The notes beneath the pieces were generated by a model. That model did no database searches, was not told the origin of the DNA, and worked only from the letters and a program-made list of their open reading frames with translations. A program made the translations under genes and the position numbers. Source: Myxococcales bacterium (GTDB lineage Bacteria; Myxococcota_A; SURF-8). From it: DNA of 45,080 nucleotides. The DNA is taken from NCBI GenBank assembly GCA_003598065.1, contig QZKR01000144.1, positions 1-45,080 on the forward strand. The letters run 5' to 3'. Shown here one piece after another: positions 34,808-43,418 of the stretch (positions are counted from its first letter, which is position 1; each line of letters starts with the position of its first letter).

Positions 34808-36763
34808 TTATACAAGCTCGCGGCGCGAGGCCATGTCGTGAAGCACGCGCTCCTTTTTCTTGTCGAGCCCCAGCGCTTTGCGCTTCGAGTCGATGTGGGC
34901 GATCATCTTGCGAGCCGCCTCCACCGGATCGACCACGAAGTCCCACTTGCCGCCGGTGATCTTCTCGAACTTGTTGAACAGCAGATCGGTGAGGCCCGGC
35001 GCGCCGAGCGTCGGGAAGGCCGTCGAAAAGACCGTGTAGACGCCCGAGGCCACGAAGTACTGGCCGATGGCGATCGCCTTTTCGCTCATCCATTCGGGGG
35101 CCGCGCCGGCGGCGGGCAGGTCGGAGATGTCGTCTCCCAGCCCGCCTTCCTTGACCACGGCCGTCGCCGCCATGAGGATGCGGCTGTTGTCCACGCAGGC
35201 GCCCATGTGCAGCACGGGCGGGATGCCGACGGTCTCGCAGACCTCCGCCAGGCCGGGCCCGGCGAACTTGGTCGCGCCTTCGGGAACGAGCAGGCCGGCC
35301 TTGCCGAGCGCCACCGCGCCGCAGCCGGTCATCAGCACGATGACGTCGTTCTTGATGAGCTCCTTCACCATCTTGATGTGGAATTCGTCGTGCGGCGTCT
35401 TCGGGTTGTTGCAGCCCACGACGCCCGCGATGCCGCGGATCTTGCCGTTGATGATGTTGTCGTTCAGCGGGCGGTAGGAGGCGCGGTACATGCCGCCGAG
35501 GAGGTAGTTGATCGTCTCGTGCGAGAAGCCGGCGATCATCGTATGCTTCTCTTTGGGGATCCTCACGTTCTTGCCGCGGTTGACGTAGTTGTCGATCGCT
35601 TCCTTGACGATCCGCCGCGCGCTGGGGATGGCGTCGCTCTCGTGGAACTCGATGTGCTCGGCCCCGGGAATCTTGCAGCGCGGGCTGGTGGTGATGACTT
35701 TCGTGTGGTAATGGCCGGCGACGTTCGGCAGGGAGGGCATGATGCACTGCACGTCCACCACCATCGCCTCCACCGCTCCCGTGACGATCGCCAGTTCCTG
35801 CTGGAGGAAGTTGCCGGCGATGGCGACGCCGTGGCGCATGAGAATCTCGTTCGCCGTGCAGCAGATGCCGCCGAGGTTGATCCCCTTCGCGCCCTTCGAT
35901 TTGGCGTAGGCGATCATCTCCGGGTCCTGCGCCGCGGCGACGATCTGCTCGGAAAGCAGCGGCTCGTGGCCGTGGACGATGATGTTGACCTCGTCCGTCT
36001 TGAGGATGCCGAGGTTCGCATCGCCGGCCACCGGCACCGGCGTGCCGAAGAGCACGTCCTGGATCTCGGTGCCGATCATCGAGCCGCCCCAGCCGTCGGC
36101 CAGCGCCGTGCGCGACGCGCCGATCATGATGTGTTCCATTTCCTGATCGACGCCCATGTGGGTGCGGTGCATGAGCTCCACCACCTCGCGGTCGATGCCG
36201 CGCGGGGCCATGCCCGTCTCGCGCCAGATCTGTTGCCGCTTCAACGGGGCTTTCTTCAGAAAGAGCAATTCGCCTTCCTGCTTGCCGAATTCCGCCCGCG
36301 CCTTTTCGCCGACGGCGAGCGCGATCTCCTTGATCGATTTGTTGTCGATGGGAATTTCGAAGTCCAGCGCGAGTTGGAGGAGCTTCTGCTCATCCTTGAT
36401 CTCGTAGCCGGGAGCCTCGTCCTTAGCCACGGCGATAAGCGTATCCGCCACGGCGCGGCCGTGGTCGGAGTGGGCCGCCACGCCCGCCGCGACCATGCGC
36501 GCGAAATTGCGGGCGGCGATGGTGTCGGCGTTCGCGCCGCAGACGCCCACGCTGTCCGGCTTGTTCGCCTTGATGCGGCAGGGACCCATGAAGCAGATGC
36601 GGCAGCAGATGCCCTTCGCGCCGAAAGTGCACTGGGGCTCCTGATCCGCCAAGCGGTCCCACACGAGCGGAACGCCGTCCTCGACGGCTTTCTCAACCGC
36701 GGAAAGCGTAGCCGGATCGACGCTGATGACCTTCTTTTTCTTTACTTCGACTTCGTTTGCCAT
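34808..36763 (-). CDS. acsA: Nickel-iron carbon monoxide dehydrogenase (CODH beta, CooS type)
   Basis: This subunit reduces CO2 to CO for AcsB. The 651-residue product has the N-terminal D- and B-cluster cysteines (CTFGAKGICCRICFMGPC, GVCGAN). C-cluster ligand motifs are all present: His in HGHEPLLS, then Cys in GGICCTANE, VDVQCIMP, VVGCNN, MTGCGA and HMGACVDNSR. GAGGA precedes ATG 36763. Its place between acsD and acsB shows it is the ACS-bound CODH rather than a stand-alone CooS. All catalytic residues I can check are intact. Confidence 0.97.
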   Translation of the reverse strand: MANEVEVKKKKVISVDPATLSAVEKAVEDGVPLVWDRLADQEPQCTFGAKGICCRICFMGPCRIKANKPDSVGVCGANADTIAARNFARMVAAGVAAHSDHGRAVADTLIAVAKDEAPGYEIKDEQKLLQLALDFEIPIDNKSIKEIALAVGEKARAEFGKQEGELLFLKKAPLKRQQIWRETGMAPRGIDREVVELMHRTHMGVDQEMEHIMIGASRTALADGWGGSMIGTEIQDVLFGTPVPVAGDANLGILKTDEVNIIVHGHEPLLSEQIVAAAQDPEMIAYAKSKGAKGINLGGICCTANEILMRHGVAIAGNFLQQELAIVTGAVEAMVVDVQCIMPSLPNVAGHYHTKVITTSPRCKIPGAEHIEFHESDAIPSARRIVKEAIDNYVNRGKNVRIPKEKHTMIAGFSHETINYLLGGMYRASYRPLNDNIINGKIRGIAGVVGCNNPKTPHDEFHIKMVKELIKNDVIVLMTGCGAVALGKAGLLVPEGATKFAGPGLAEVCETVGIPPVLHMGACVDNSRILMAATAVVKEGGLGDDISDLPAAGAAPEWMSEKAIAIGQYFVASGVYTVFSTAFPTLGAPGLTDLLFNKFEKITGGKWDFVVDPVEAARKMIAHIDSKRKALGLDKKKERVLHDMASRRELV

Positions 36764-36840
36764 TTCTTTCCTCGCTTTGCCTGAACTGATGATCTGGAAT
36801 GAAACGAAGGGTTTAAGCCTTCACATGCGTCGGTAAACCT

Positions 36841-37785
36841 CTAGGTCCCGAGAAGGTCGTTCAGCAGCTGGCGAACCAGGCGAATCGTCTCCGGATGCCG
36901 GAGCACCACGACGTCCGCTCCCGTGGAGAGAACGGCCGTCGCCGTGATGGCTTCCATGAGGATGCCGCGCTTTTCCGGGTCGCCGAGTTCCGGCGCGTCC
37001 TGGGCGGAAAGCTTCGCCTCCTTGGTCTTCCAGACCTCTTTCCCCAGGTTGCAATAGAGGGGGTACTGCAGCTTCTCGTCCTGCTGGGCGAGCGCGGCCA
37101 TGCGCGCGCGCTCCATGACGGAGTAGGAATATTCCAGACCGTAGCCCAAGCCGCCCGTCGTGGGATCGATGACGATCCGGCTGTCCGGAACGCCCAGGTT
37201 CCCGAGCAGGATGTTCAGCTGCTTGGCGAGGTTGATGTCGATCGGCGACGAGGCGATGGCGATGTGGTTGTAGCCGATGACGCCCGCGCCGAGCTGCTTG
37301 TAGTTCTCGTCCTGGATGGGTCCGATCAAGAGCTGGCGGTCGGTGACGGCGGCCGCCACGGCGCGCAGAACCTCCATGTCCTTCGGTTGATTGGCGCAGC
37401 CCCAGACGCACAGCGGCACGCTGATCGCCGCCGCCACTTTCTTGACCACGTCTACGGCGTGTTCCGGGGAGAGATTCTCGCCGTTGGGATCGACGCCGAC
37501 CAGTTCCAGATGGATCAGCTCCGCGCCGAATTCCTGTTCCGCTTTCTTGGCCCAGGCGACGGGGTCGTTCAGGACGTCGCCCCATTTGGCCACGAGCGCG
37601 GGCGCCCATTCCTTCGGCGGGATATCGTTGATCTCGACCGCCACTTTGGGCGGGTTCGGGATTTTGCCTTCGAACGTGTAGAAGGGGAGGGCGGTTTCGC
37701 CGCCCAGCGTGAAGCCTTTCGCTCCGGCGACGGCGACGGTTTTGATGCTGCCGCTGTAGGTCATGGTGGGAATTTCAATGCCCAT
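36841..37785 (-). CDS. acsD: Corrinoid iron-sulfur protein small subunit (delta)
   Basis: The 314-residue TIM-barrel partner of AcsC has KTVAVAGAKGFTLGGE near the N-terminus, then the WGDVLNDPVAWAKK and IHLELVGVDPNG segments, SPIDINLAKQLN, and IVIDPTTGGLGYGLEYSYSVMER, all typical of AcsD/CdhD. AAAAGGAG precedes ATG 37785. It is placed first among the recognised acs genes, 32 bases after a small unknown gene and 77 bases before acsA. Confidence 0.95.
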   Translation of the reverse strand: MGIEIPTMTYSGSIKTVAVAGAKGFTLGGETALPFYTFEGKIPNPPKVAVEINDIPPKEWAPALVAKWGDVLNDPVAWAKKAEQEFGAELIHLELVGVDPNGENLSPEHAVDVVKKVAAAISVPLCVWGCANQPKDMEVLRAVAAAVTDRQLLIGPIQDENYKQLGAGVIGYNHIAIASSPIDINLAKQLNILLGNLGVPDSRIVIDPTTGGLGYGLEYSYSVMERARMAALAQQDEKLQYPLYCNLGKEVWKTKEAKLSAQDAPELGDPEKRGILMEAITATAVLSTGADVVVLRHPETIRLVRQLLNDLLGT

Positions 37786-37817
37786 ATCGATCTCCTTTTG
37801 ATGGCGAATGTGGAAGC

Positions 37818-38030
37818 TTAAGCGGGAGTGCGGCGCTTTTCGCTGCCGAACGAATCGTCGCAGTACCAGTACCGCAGACTGGTCTGGAGATACCGCAGCA
37901 TCTCCTTGCGATCGCGATTTTTCTCCCGCCAGTTGCCGGCGGCCTCGGGGACTCCCTGTTCGTAGGTGGGACCGAGGATTTCCACTTCCTCGCCATCAAA
38001 TCGTTTGCGTTTCTCTCGGGTTTCACTCAT
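37818..38030 (-). CDS. Unknown 70-residue charged protein heading the acs operon
   Basis: The predicted product begins MSETREKRKRFDGEEVEILG, is highly charged, has a central stretch rich in Glu, Arg and Lys (NWREKNRDRKEMLRYLQTSL) likely to be helical, one cysteine (WYCDDSF) and no membrane segment. AAGGAG nine bases before ATG 38030 supports this start; the open frame continues further upstream to 38093 with ATG options lacking better sites. It lies 32 bases before acsD on the same strand, so it is probably cotranscribed with CODH/ACS. I do not recognise a family. A role in assembly or regulation is speculation. Confidence 0.6.
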   Translation of the reverse strand: MSETREKRKRFDGEEVEILGPTYEQGVPEAAGNWREKNRDRKEMLRYLQTSLRYWYCDDSFGSEKRRTPA

Positions 38031-38851
38031 GGTCGAAAACTCCTTCTCGTTCATGGGGATCGTGAAAAAACAAACCACCTTCTCGACGTACAATCATGCG
38101 GACTTCCAAGCTAAACGGGAAAATCCCGGCGTTTAGTATGTCCCGGGTCCCGCTGTGGCCGATTCCCATACGGTGGATAACTCCTTTTCTGGACCCGCTT
38201 ATTTCGGGCGTCGATCAGGCGTTTGGCTGCTTTTCCGGCGGGGAGCAGTTGGAGCGTGAGCATTACAGCCTGCGAAAACGTGCGCGCGTGAGCGATGCAA
38301 CCTGCGAAAAGGAAACTCCCGTGCTTCCTCTCCGCGAAAAGAAGCACCAAGCAAGCAATCAAAACACGCACTGAAGCAATTGGACTTATCTTAGACGCCA
38401 CGGGTGTAATGTCAATGATTATATTAGCCTATCGCCAATATTTGTTTTGCGCTGTGAAAATGACACAGGTTTTCTAAAACAACCTTTCCGTCGCGGGCAA
38501 ATTCATATAAATCAAGTAATATTAGCGTCTTGCAGCGTTTGATCAAAGAGTCCGCATCGGCGAGGTCCGATAAATTTTCCTGCTCGGCAAGCAGCCGGAT
38601 TTCAGCGGCTGGGCGGGAGAGCGGCAGGACGTCGAATTTAAAAGAATAAGCTATAGCAGTTATTATAATAATTTATATATTTAGGCATGAGAAAAATCAT
38701 ATCGAGCGGCAAGATCGAATCGCGGCGCTTCGCTTCGATTCGTCGGTCTGGATTGGCCTGCCCGCCTCCGCTGGAGACATCGCTTGCAGGCGGACTATGG
38801 ATAGGAATACACTTTATCGCGCAGCGACGAAACGCCGAGGGGGTTGAAGAT
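38031..38851. other. Divergent intergenic region between the acs operon and the membrane protein gene
   Basis: About 820 bases lie between two divergent genes. The part near the acs operon contains the direct repeats at 38254-38310 and an inverted repeat GTGCTTC/GAAGCAC at about 38321-38346. The stretch 38380-38690 is AT-rich (several TAATATTA and TTATAATAAT-like runs) and probably holds promoters. No gene with a ribosome site and convincing composition is visible. Confidence 0.55.
38254..38310. repeat. Pair of 25-base direct repeats upstream of the acs operon
   Basis: Two copies, 38254-38278 and 38286-38310, agree at 21 of 25 positions. Both open with GCGTGAGC and end with CCTGCGAAAA. They are offset by 32 bases, about three helical turns. 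A partial third copy sharing CCGCGAAAA ends at 38340, 30 bases on. The pair lies 224-280 bases upstream of the start of the acs operon, a suitable place for a regulator operator or a structured leader RNA. Confidence 0.7.
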
Positions 38852-41410
38852 ATGAACGGTAGATCGCATCGACGGCGAACGATTCTGATGGGCCTTGCCG
38901 GGTTTGCCGCCCTTGGACTATGGCTGACTCTATTCGTTTCGGAAGCGTCGGGCCAGGATCCGTCGGACGAGCTTCCCTCTCCTTCCGGCGACCCCGCCGC
39001 CGCCGCGCCCCTGCCCTGGAAGGAAGGCGATCGGCTTGCCGAACAATGGACGATCGTTCGCATCGCGCGCCACCCGGAGTTTCTGCGTTTGACCTTGCGC
39101 AGCGGCGAGGCCGAGACAGGCCTGGAAATCGGCGTCAACGATCGGGGCGAGGGCGAATGGAACACCCGGCATTATCGGCTCTCGCCGGCCCCGGGCCAAG
39201 AGCCGCCGCCGCCGCTTTTGAGCGCGATGATGGAGGAATTGCGCCGCGTCGATAGCGGCGTGCTGCACGTTCCGTTCGTCAGGAGCCTTCAAGGCGACGC
39301 GAATTCTCGGGCGCAAGCGACGGGCCCCCTCGGTTTGCCCCTCCCCGGTCCCTGGACGCTGGCGGCGGCGGCGCTCTTGGCGCTCTACGGCGCGTTTCGC
39401 CTCAGTCCCTGGCGCGGGCCGCTAAAGCGCGCCGAGCGGTTCGGCGGCCGGGTTCTCGACGCGGCGCTCGTCGTTCCCACCCGTCTTCTCCTGGCGCTTT
39501 TCGAGGTTTTCCCGCCCAGCGATCTTTCGGGAGACGAGAGGCCGCGCCGCCGCTCGGCGCTTCTGGCGGCGCTGCTCGTCGTCGTCGCCGGCTTCGTGCT
39601 GACGATGCGGACGACCGATATGTCTCCCTTGCATTACGACAGCGCCAAGGATCTGCTCATCGCCCGCGACTGCCTCGAACATCCGGATTGTCCGCGCAAG
39701 GGACCGATGTCCAGCTTCGGCGGCTACGTCCAGGGCGGGCTATGGATCTACGCCATCGCCGCCGCGCAAGGAACGGGCCTTGGAACCGGCGGTCTGCTGG
39801 TCGCCATCGTCGCGCTCATCGCCTGCGCCGGCGGGGTCGTCGCCTACGTCGGCGCGCGGCGGACGAATGCGCTCGCCGGGTTCGTCGCCGGCGGGCTGTG
39901 GATTGCGCTGGCGCTGCGATTCAGCCATTTTCCGTGGCTGTGGAACCCGAGCCTCGCGCCGCTGCCCATCGCCCTGTTCTACGCGGCGCTCTTGTATTAC
40001 CTGCACCGTCGTCAGGCGACCCGGGCGGCGCTGACCGGCGCGGGGCTGGCGCTGGCCGTGGACGCCCACCTCGTCAACATCATGCTGGCCGTTCCCGCCG
40101 CCGTGGCCTGCGGAACCGCGGACCGGCGGTGGCGGCATCTCGCCGTTTTCGGGGTTGGAACGCTCGCCGCCATGGCGATCCTTTCCTCCGCCTCGCTGGC
40201 CGCCAACGTTCGCGTCGTCATCGCCAGCGATCTGGCCGCGCCGGCGCTGATCGGGCTCGCGGCCTGCCTGGCCGTCGGCGGCACCCTGGGGCGTCTGGCG
40301 AAGCGCGGTCCTCGCATGGCGCGGGAAATCGCCATCGTCATGGCCTCGACGCTGGCGCTGTTTGCCGCCCTGTTTGCGGCCGGCGCGCTATTCGGTCGAA
40401 CGGTCCGCGGCCATTACTGGCTTCCCCTGCTGCCGGGAGCGGCGCTTTTCGCGGGGTCGCTGGTCGGCTTCGCCGCCGAATGGCGGCCCTTCTTCAACTC
40501 CCGATGGACGAGGCTTCTGGCGCGCGGCCTGGCCGTGGCCGCCGTCTGTTTTCTGGGCTGGAACGGCGTTCTGTGGCGTTACTTCGCGGCCGCCGACGAG
40601 TCTCCTCGCCGCAGCTGGGCGCTCGTCGATGTGCCGGTCGCGGCCGAACTCCTGTACGGCCGGCATTACCGTTACGCGGATCTGCGCTATCGCCTGCAAG
40701 GGACGGACAGCTATCTGCTGATGGTGGCGCTCGGCGCTTACGATCCGTCCCCGCCGGCCGTGGCCGGGCCCCCCGCGTCGGACATGCAGCTGCTCAAGAT
40801 CGACAAACGCTCGACCGAGGGCGTCGCGGCCCCCGAAGGCATGGCCGTTCTTCCCCTCCCTGACGACAAGGCGCTCCTGGCGCGCCCCGTCGCCTCCTGG
40901 CTCGACCGCCGCCGGCTGTCCGTCTGCTACGAGTTGCTGGATGCTCCCGCCGCGCCGCCGCAATGCGCCAGCGTCGCCATGGAGGACCGGACGCCGCTTG
41001 TTGACCGCTCCTACATGCGGCGCTACGAGGAGAGCAACAATACGCCGGTGATGGCCCTGCGCGACAAAGTCCTGGGAGCGGCGACGGGCCGGGTGCGGAT
41101 GTCCTTCATCATCCCCCTCGCGGCGCGCGAACCTTTTGGCCGGCGCGTCGTCCGCTTGTTGGAAGCGCCCGACCACAGAGGCGCGGACGAATGGCGCATC
41201 GCCCAGGTTTCGGGCCTCGCCGCGAACGGGCCTCTGCCGTCCGATCGCATGACGCTGGACGCGGGCGAGGCCAGGGAAGGGGAGATCCGTTTCGCCATCG
41301 AGGGCGGGGTCGAAGAGATTCGCAACGAATACGTCTATCCGCCCTCCTTCGTCGAATATTCCGAGGCCGAGGCCGCTTTCTACGATCGGATCCTTTCCGC
41401 CGCGCCCTAA
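38852..41410 (+). CDS. Large polytopic membrane protein, possibly glycosyltransferase-like
   Basis: The 852-residue product has an N-terminal hydrophobic signal or anchor (TILMGLAGFAALGLWLTLFV), a soluble region of about 140 residues, then at least nine hydrophobic helices between about residues 165 and 600, and a soluble C-terminal domain of about 230 residues. A periplasmic-type loop with TTDMSPLHYDSAKDLLIARD follows the third helix, reminiscent of the first loop of GT39/ArnT-like glycosyltransferases, but the match is weak. ATG 38852 is preferred because GAGGGGG lies 8 bases upstream; a further 55 codons of open frame upstream are unsupported. Function unknown. Confidence 0.7.
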   Translation: MNGRSHRRRTILMGLAGFAALGLWLTLFVSEASGQDPSDELPSPSGDPAAAAPLPWKEGDRLAEQWTIVRIARHPEFLRLTLRSGEAETGLEIGVNDRGEGEWNTRHYRLSPAPGQEPPPPLLSAMMEELRRVDSGVLHVPFVRSLQGDANSRAQATGPLGLPLPGPWTLAAAALLALYGAFRLSPWRGPLKRAERFGGRVLDAALVVPTRLLLALFEVFPPSDLSGDERPRRRSALLAALLVVVAGFVLTMRTTDMSPLHYDSAKDLLIARDCLEHPDCPRKGPMSSFGGYVQGGLWIYAIAAAQGTGLGTGGLLVAIVALIACAGGVVAYVGARRTNALAGFVAGGLWIALALRFSHFPWLWNPSLAPLPIALFYAALLYYLHRRQATRAALTGAGLALAVDAHLVNIMLAVPAAVACGTADRRWRHLAVFGVGTLAAMAILSSASLAANVRVVIASDLAAPALIGLAACLAVGGTLGRLAKRGPRMAREIAIVMASTLALFAALFAAGALFGRTVRGHYWLPLLPGAALFAGSLVGFAAEWRPFFNSRWTRLLARGLAVAAVCFLGWNGVLWRYFAAADESPRRSWALVDVPVAAELLYGRHYRYADLRYRLQGTDSYLLMVALGAYDPSPPAVAGPPASDMQLLKIDKRSTEGVAAPEGMAVLPLPDDKALLARPVASWLDRRRLSVCYELLDAPAAPPQCASVAMEDRTPLVDRSYMRRYEESNNTPVMALRDKVLGAATGRVRMSFIIPLAAREPFGRRVVRLLEAPDHRGADEWRIAQVSGLAANGPLPSDRMTLDAGEAREGEIRFAIEGGVEEIRNEYVYPPSFVEYSEAEAAFYDRILSAAP

Positions 41411-41416
41411 ATAGGA

Positions 41417-41431
41417 TATAATCAGTATAAT
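41417..41431 (+). promoter_or_regulatory. Two perfect TATAAT hexamers directly before the symporter gene
   Basis: TATAAT occurs at 41417-41422 and again at 41426-41431, only 3 bases before ATG 41435. The first would place a transcription start at or next to the ATG, suggesting a leaderless or near-leaderless mRNA, and no ribosome site is seen at the usual distance. No clear -35 is found. The 24-base gap after the upstream gene could also be just AT-rich spacer. Confidence 0.35.
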
Positions 41432-41434
41432 TCC

Positions 41435-43111
41435 ATGGGAGGTCTCGACTACACCATCATCGGCGTCTACCTCGCGGCGATGGCCGCCGTGGGCTTCGTC
41501 CTGCAACGCCGCGCCGCGCGGGGCATGCAGGATTATTTCCTCTCCGGCAAGGGGCTGCCGTGGTGGCTGGCCGGAACCTCGATGGCGGCCACGGGTTTCT
41601 CCGCCGACACGCCGCTCTACATCACCGACATCACGCGCCAGGGCGGCCTGGGGGCGAACTGGGAATGGTGGTGCTACGCGATCGGCAGCGCCTTCTCGGT
41701 GTATTTCCTCGCCCGGCTCTGGAGGCGGGCCGGCGTGCTCACCGACGTCGAACTCTCGGAGCTGCGCTACGGCGGCTTCGGGGCGCGCCTCTTGCGCGGC
41801 TTCCGCGCGCTGACGTTCTCCGTGTTCGTCAACTGCCTGGCGATGGCGCTCGTCGTCAAGGCCATCGTCTCGATTCTTTCCGACGCCTTCGGCGTCGATC
41901 CCACCTGGCTCGTGCCGATCAGCCTCGTCGTCACCGCCGCCTATTCGCTGATGTCCGGCTTCTGGGGCGTGGTCGTCACCGACTTCATCCAGTTTCTTCT
42001 GGCCATGGCCGGCGCGATCGCGCTGGCCGTGGCGACGCTCGGGGCCGTGGGCGGGCTGGACGGCCTGAGCGACAAGCTCGCCGCCCTGCCGCAATCGCCG
42101 CTCAACTTTCTGCCGCGAGCGGGGGACGGCGTTTGGGAGAGTCTGCCGGCGATGGTGGCGCTGATCTTCGGCGTTCAGTGGTGGGCGTTCATCAACAGCG
42201 ACGGCGGCGGCAAGGTGATCCAGCGCCAGCTGGCCTGCCGCGACGAGCGCGAGGCGGCGCGGGCGACGCTGTGGTTCACGGCGACGCATTACGCGCTGCG
42301 CGTCTGGCCCTGGCTGATCGTCGCCCTGGCGTCGCTCGTGCTTCTGCCCGCCGACGCGGACGGCCCGCGCGCCTACGTCACGGTGATGCTGCAAGTGATG
42401 CCCGACGGCTGGCGCGGCTTCATGATCGCCACCTTCCTCGCCGCCTTCATGTCCACGATCGACACCCAGCTCAATTGGGGCACGAGCTATTTCGTGAACG
42501 ACTTCTACGCGCGCTTCATCCGCCCGCGAAGTTCCGACCGCCATCTGGTGCGCGTTTCGCAGCTCGTCGGCCTGGCGTTTCTCGGATTGACGGCCCTGCT
42601 CGCCTTCACCGCCGAGTCGGTGACGTCGATCTTCCGCTTCATCCTCTCGATGGGGGCGGGCGTGGGGCCGATCTATATTCTGCGCTGGTTCTGGTGGCGG
42701 GTGAACGCCTGGACGGAAATCACCGCCATGACCTCATCGATGGTCGTGGCCACGCTCTGCCGCTTGTCCGGCCTCGATCTGCGCGCCTCGCTGGTCGTCA
42801 CGCTCGGAATCAGCCTGCCCCTGGCCCTGGCCGTCACATACCTTACGCCGCCGGTGGACACGGAGCGGCTGCGCGCCTTCGTCGCCCGCACGCGGCCCTT
42901 CGGGCTCTGGGCGAAGTTTCGCGCTCCCGACAGCCGCCCCGATCCCGTCGGCCCGGCGCTTGTCGGCTGGCTCGCCTGCGCGGCGAGCGTGTTTCTGATG
43001 CTGTTCGGCGTCGGCTGGCTCTTGTTTGGTCAAGCGTGGCTCGGCGGGCTGGCGCTCGCCGCCGCCATCGTATGCGGCTGGATCGCCTTGCGCGCCGCCG
43101 AGCGGGCGTAG
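41435..43111 (+). CDS. Sodium:solute symporter (SSS/SLC5 family)
   Basis: The 558-residue inner-membrane protein has the SSS fold: first helix YTIIGVYLAAMAAVGFVLQRR, then DYFLSGKGLPWWLAGTSMAATGFSADTPL (the unwound helix region lining the sodium site), and about 13 helices in total. SYSLMSGFWGVVVTDFIQF-like and LAAFMSTIDTQLNWGTSYFVNDFY motifs are typical of the family. The Ser-Thr in MSTID is where sodium-coupled members bind Na+. The substrate (sugar, amino acid, carboxylate) cannot be assigned. Confidence 0.9.
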   Translation: MGGLDYTIIGVYLAAMAAVGFVLQRRAARGMQDYFLSGKGLPWWLAGTSMAATGFSADTPLYITDITRQGGLGANWEWWCYAIGSAFSVYFLARLWRRAGVLTDVELSELRYGGFGARLLRGFRALTFSVFVNCLAMALVVKAIVSILSDAFGVDPTWLVPISLVVTAAYSLMSGFWGVVVTDFIQFLLAMAGAIALAVATLGAVGGLDGLSDKLAALPQSPLNFLPRAGDGVWESLPAMVALIFGVQWWAFINSDGGGKVIQRQLACRDEREAARATLWFTATHYALRVWPWLIVALASLVLLPADADGPRAYVTVMLQVMPDGWRGFMIATFLAAFMSTIDTQLNWGTSYFVNDFYARFIRPRSSDRHLVRVSQLVGLAFLGLTALLAFTAESVTSIFRFILSMGAGVGPIYILRWFWWRVNAWTEITAMTSSMVVATLCRLSGLDLRASLVVTLGISLPLALAVTYLTPPVDTERLRAFVARTRPFGLWAKFRAPDSRPDPVGPALVGWLACAASVFLMLFGVGWLLFGQAWLGGLALAAAIVCGWIALRAAERA

Positions 43112-43170
43112 AAAAGAAACGGGTGGATTTCGAGATGCTGCATCCGCCCCTACCGATTAACAGTGATTTT

Positions 43171-43398
43171 GTTGGAGCAGGTTTTCCAACCTGCTCCAAC
43201 GCATTTTCTTTTCTGTCAGAAAGATCCGTAGGAGCGGCGATGCCAAGCGAAGCGCGGCCCGCCGCATGGTTGAAGCCGCGATGGAGCACAGTTGTACTGT
43301 GCTCCAAGCATTTAAGGGCCGTAAGGTTCGAATAACCCACACGTTGATGGGGCGGCGGGCCGCGCCGACCTTCAGTCGGCTTGGCATCGCCGCTACGC
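43171..43398. repeat. Palindromic repeat cluster 6 (C, E, A, E-reverse)
   Basis: Module C at 43171-43200 is a perfect palindrome type (GTTGGAGCAGG with CCTGCTCCAAC). Module E at about 43231-43266 (GGCGATGCCAAGCGAAGCGC) and its reverse at 43349-43397 (ending CGGCTTGGCATCGCCGCTAC) flank module A at 43278-43320. The cluster therefore has a nested inverted layout. It fills the space between the symporter and the crotonase gene; nothing else is seen there. Confidence 0.85.
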
Positions 43399-43418
43399 CT
43401 ATTTCAATTCGGGAGTCG

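Noticed and set aside
38023..38169. A 48-codon minus-strand frame with AAAAGGAG upstream that ends overlapping the start of the small acs-leader protein
   Set aside because: Ribosome-site spacing is long (11 bases), composition is unremarkable and no motif is seen; a leader peptide remains possible but is not supported enough to annotate.
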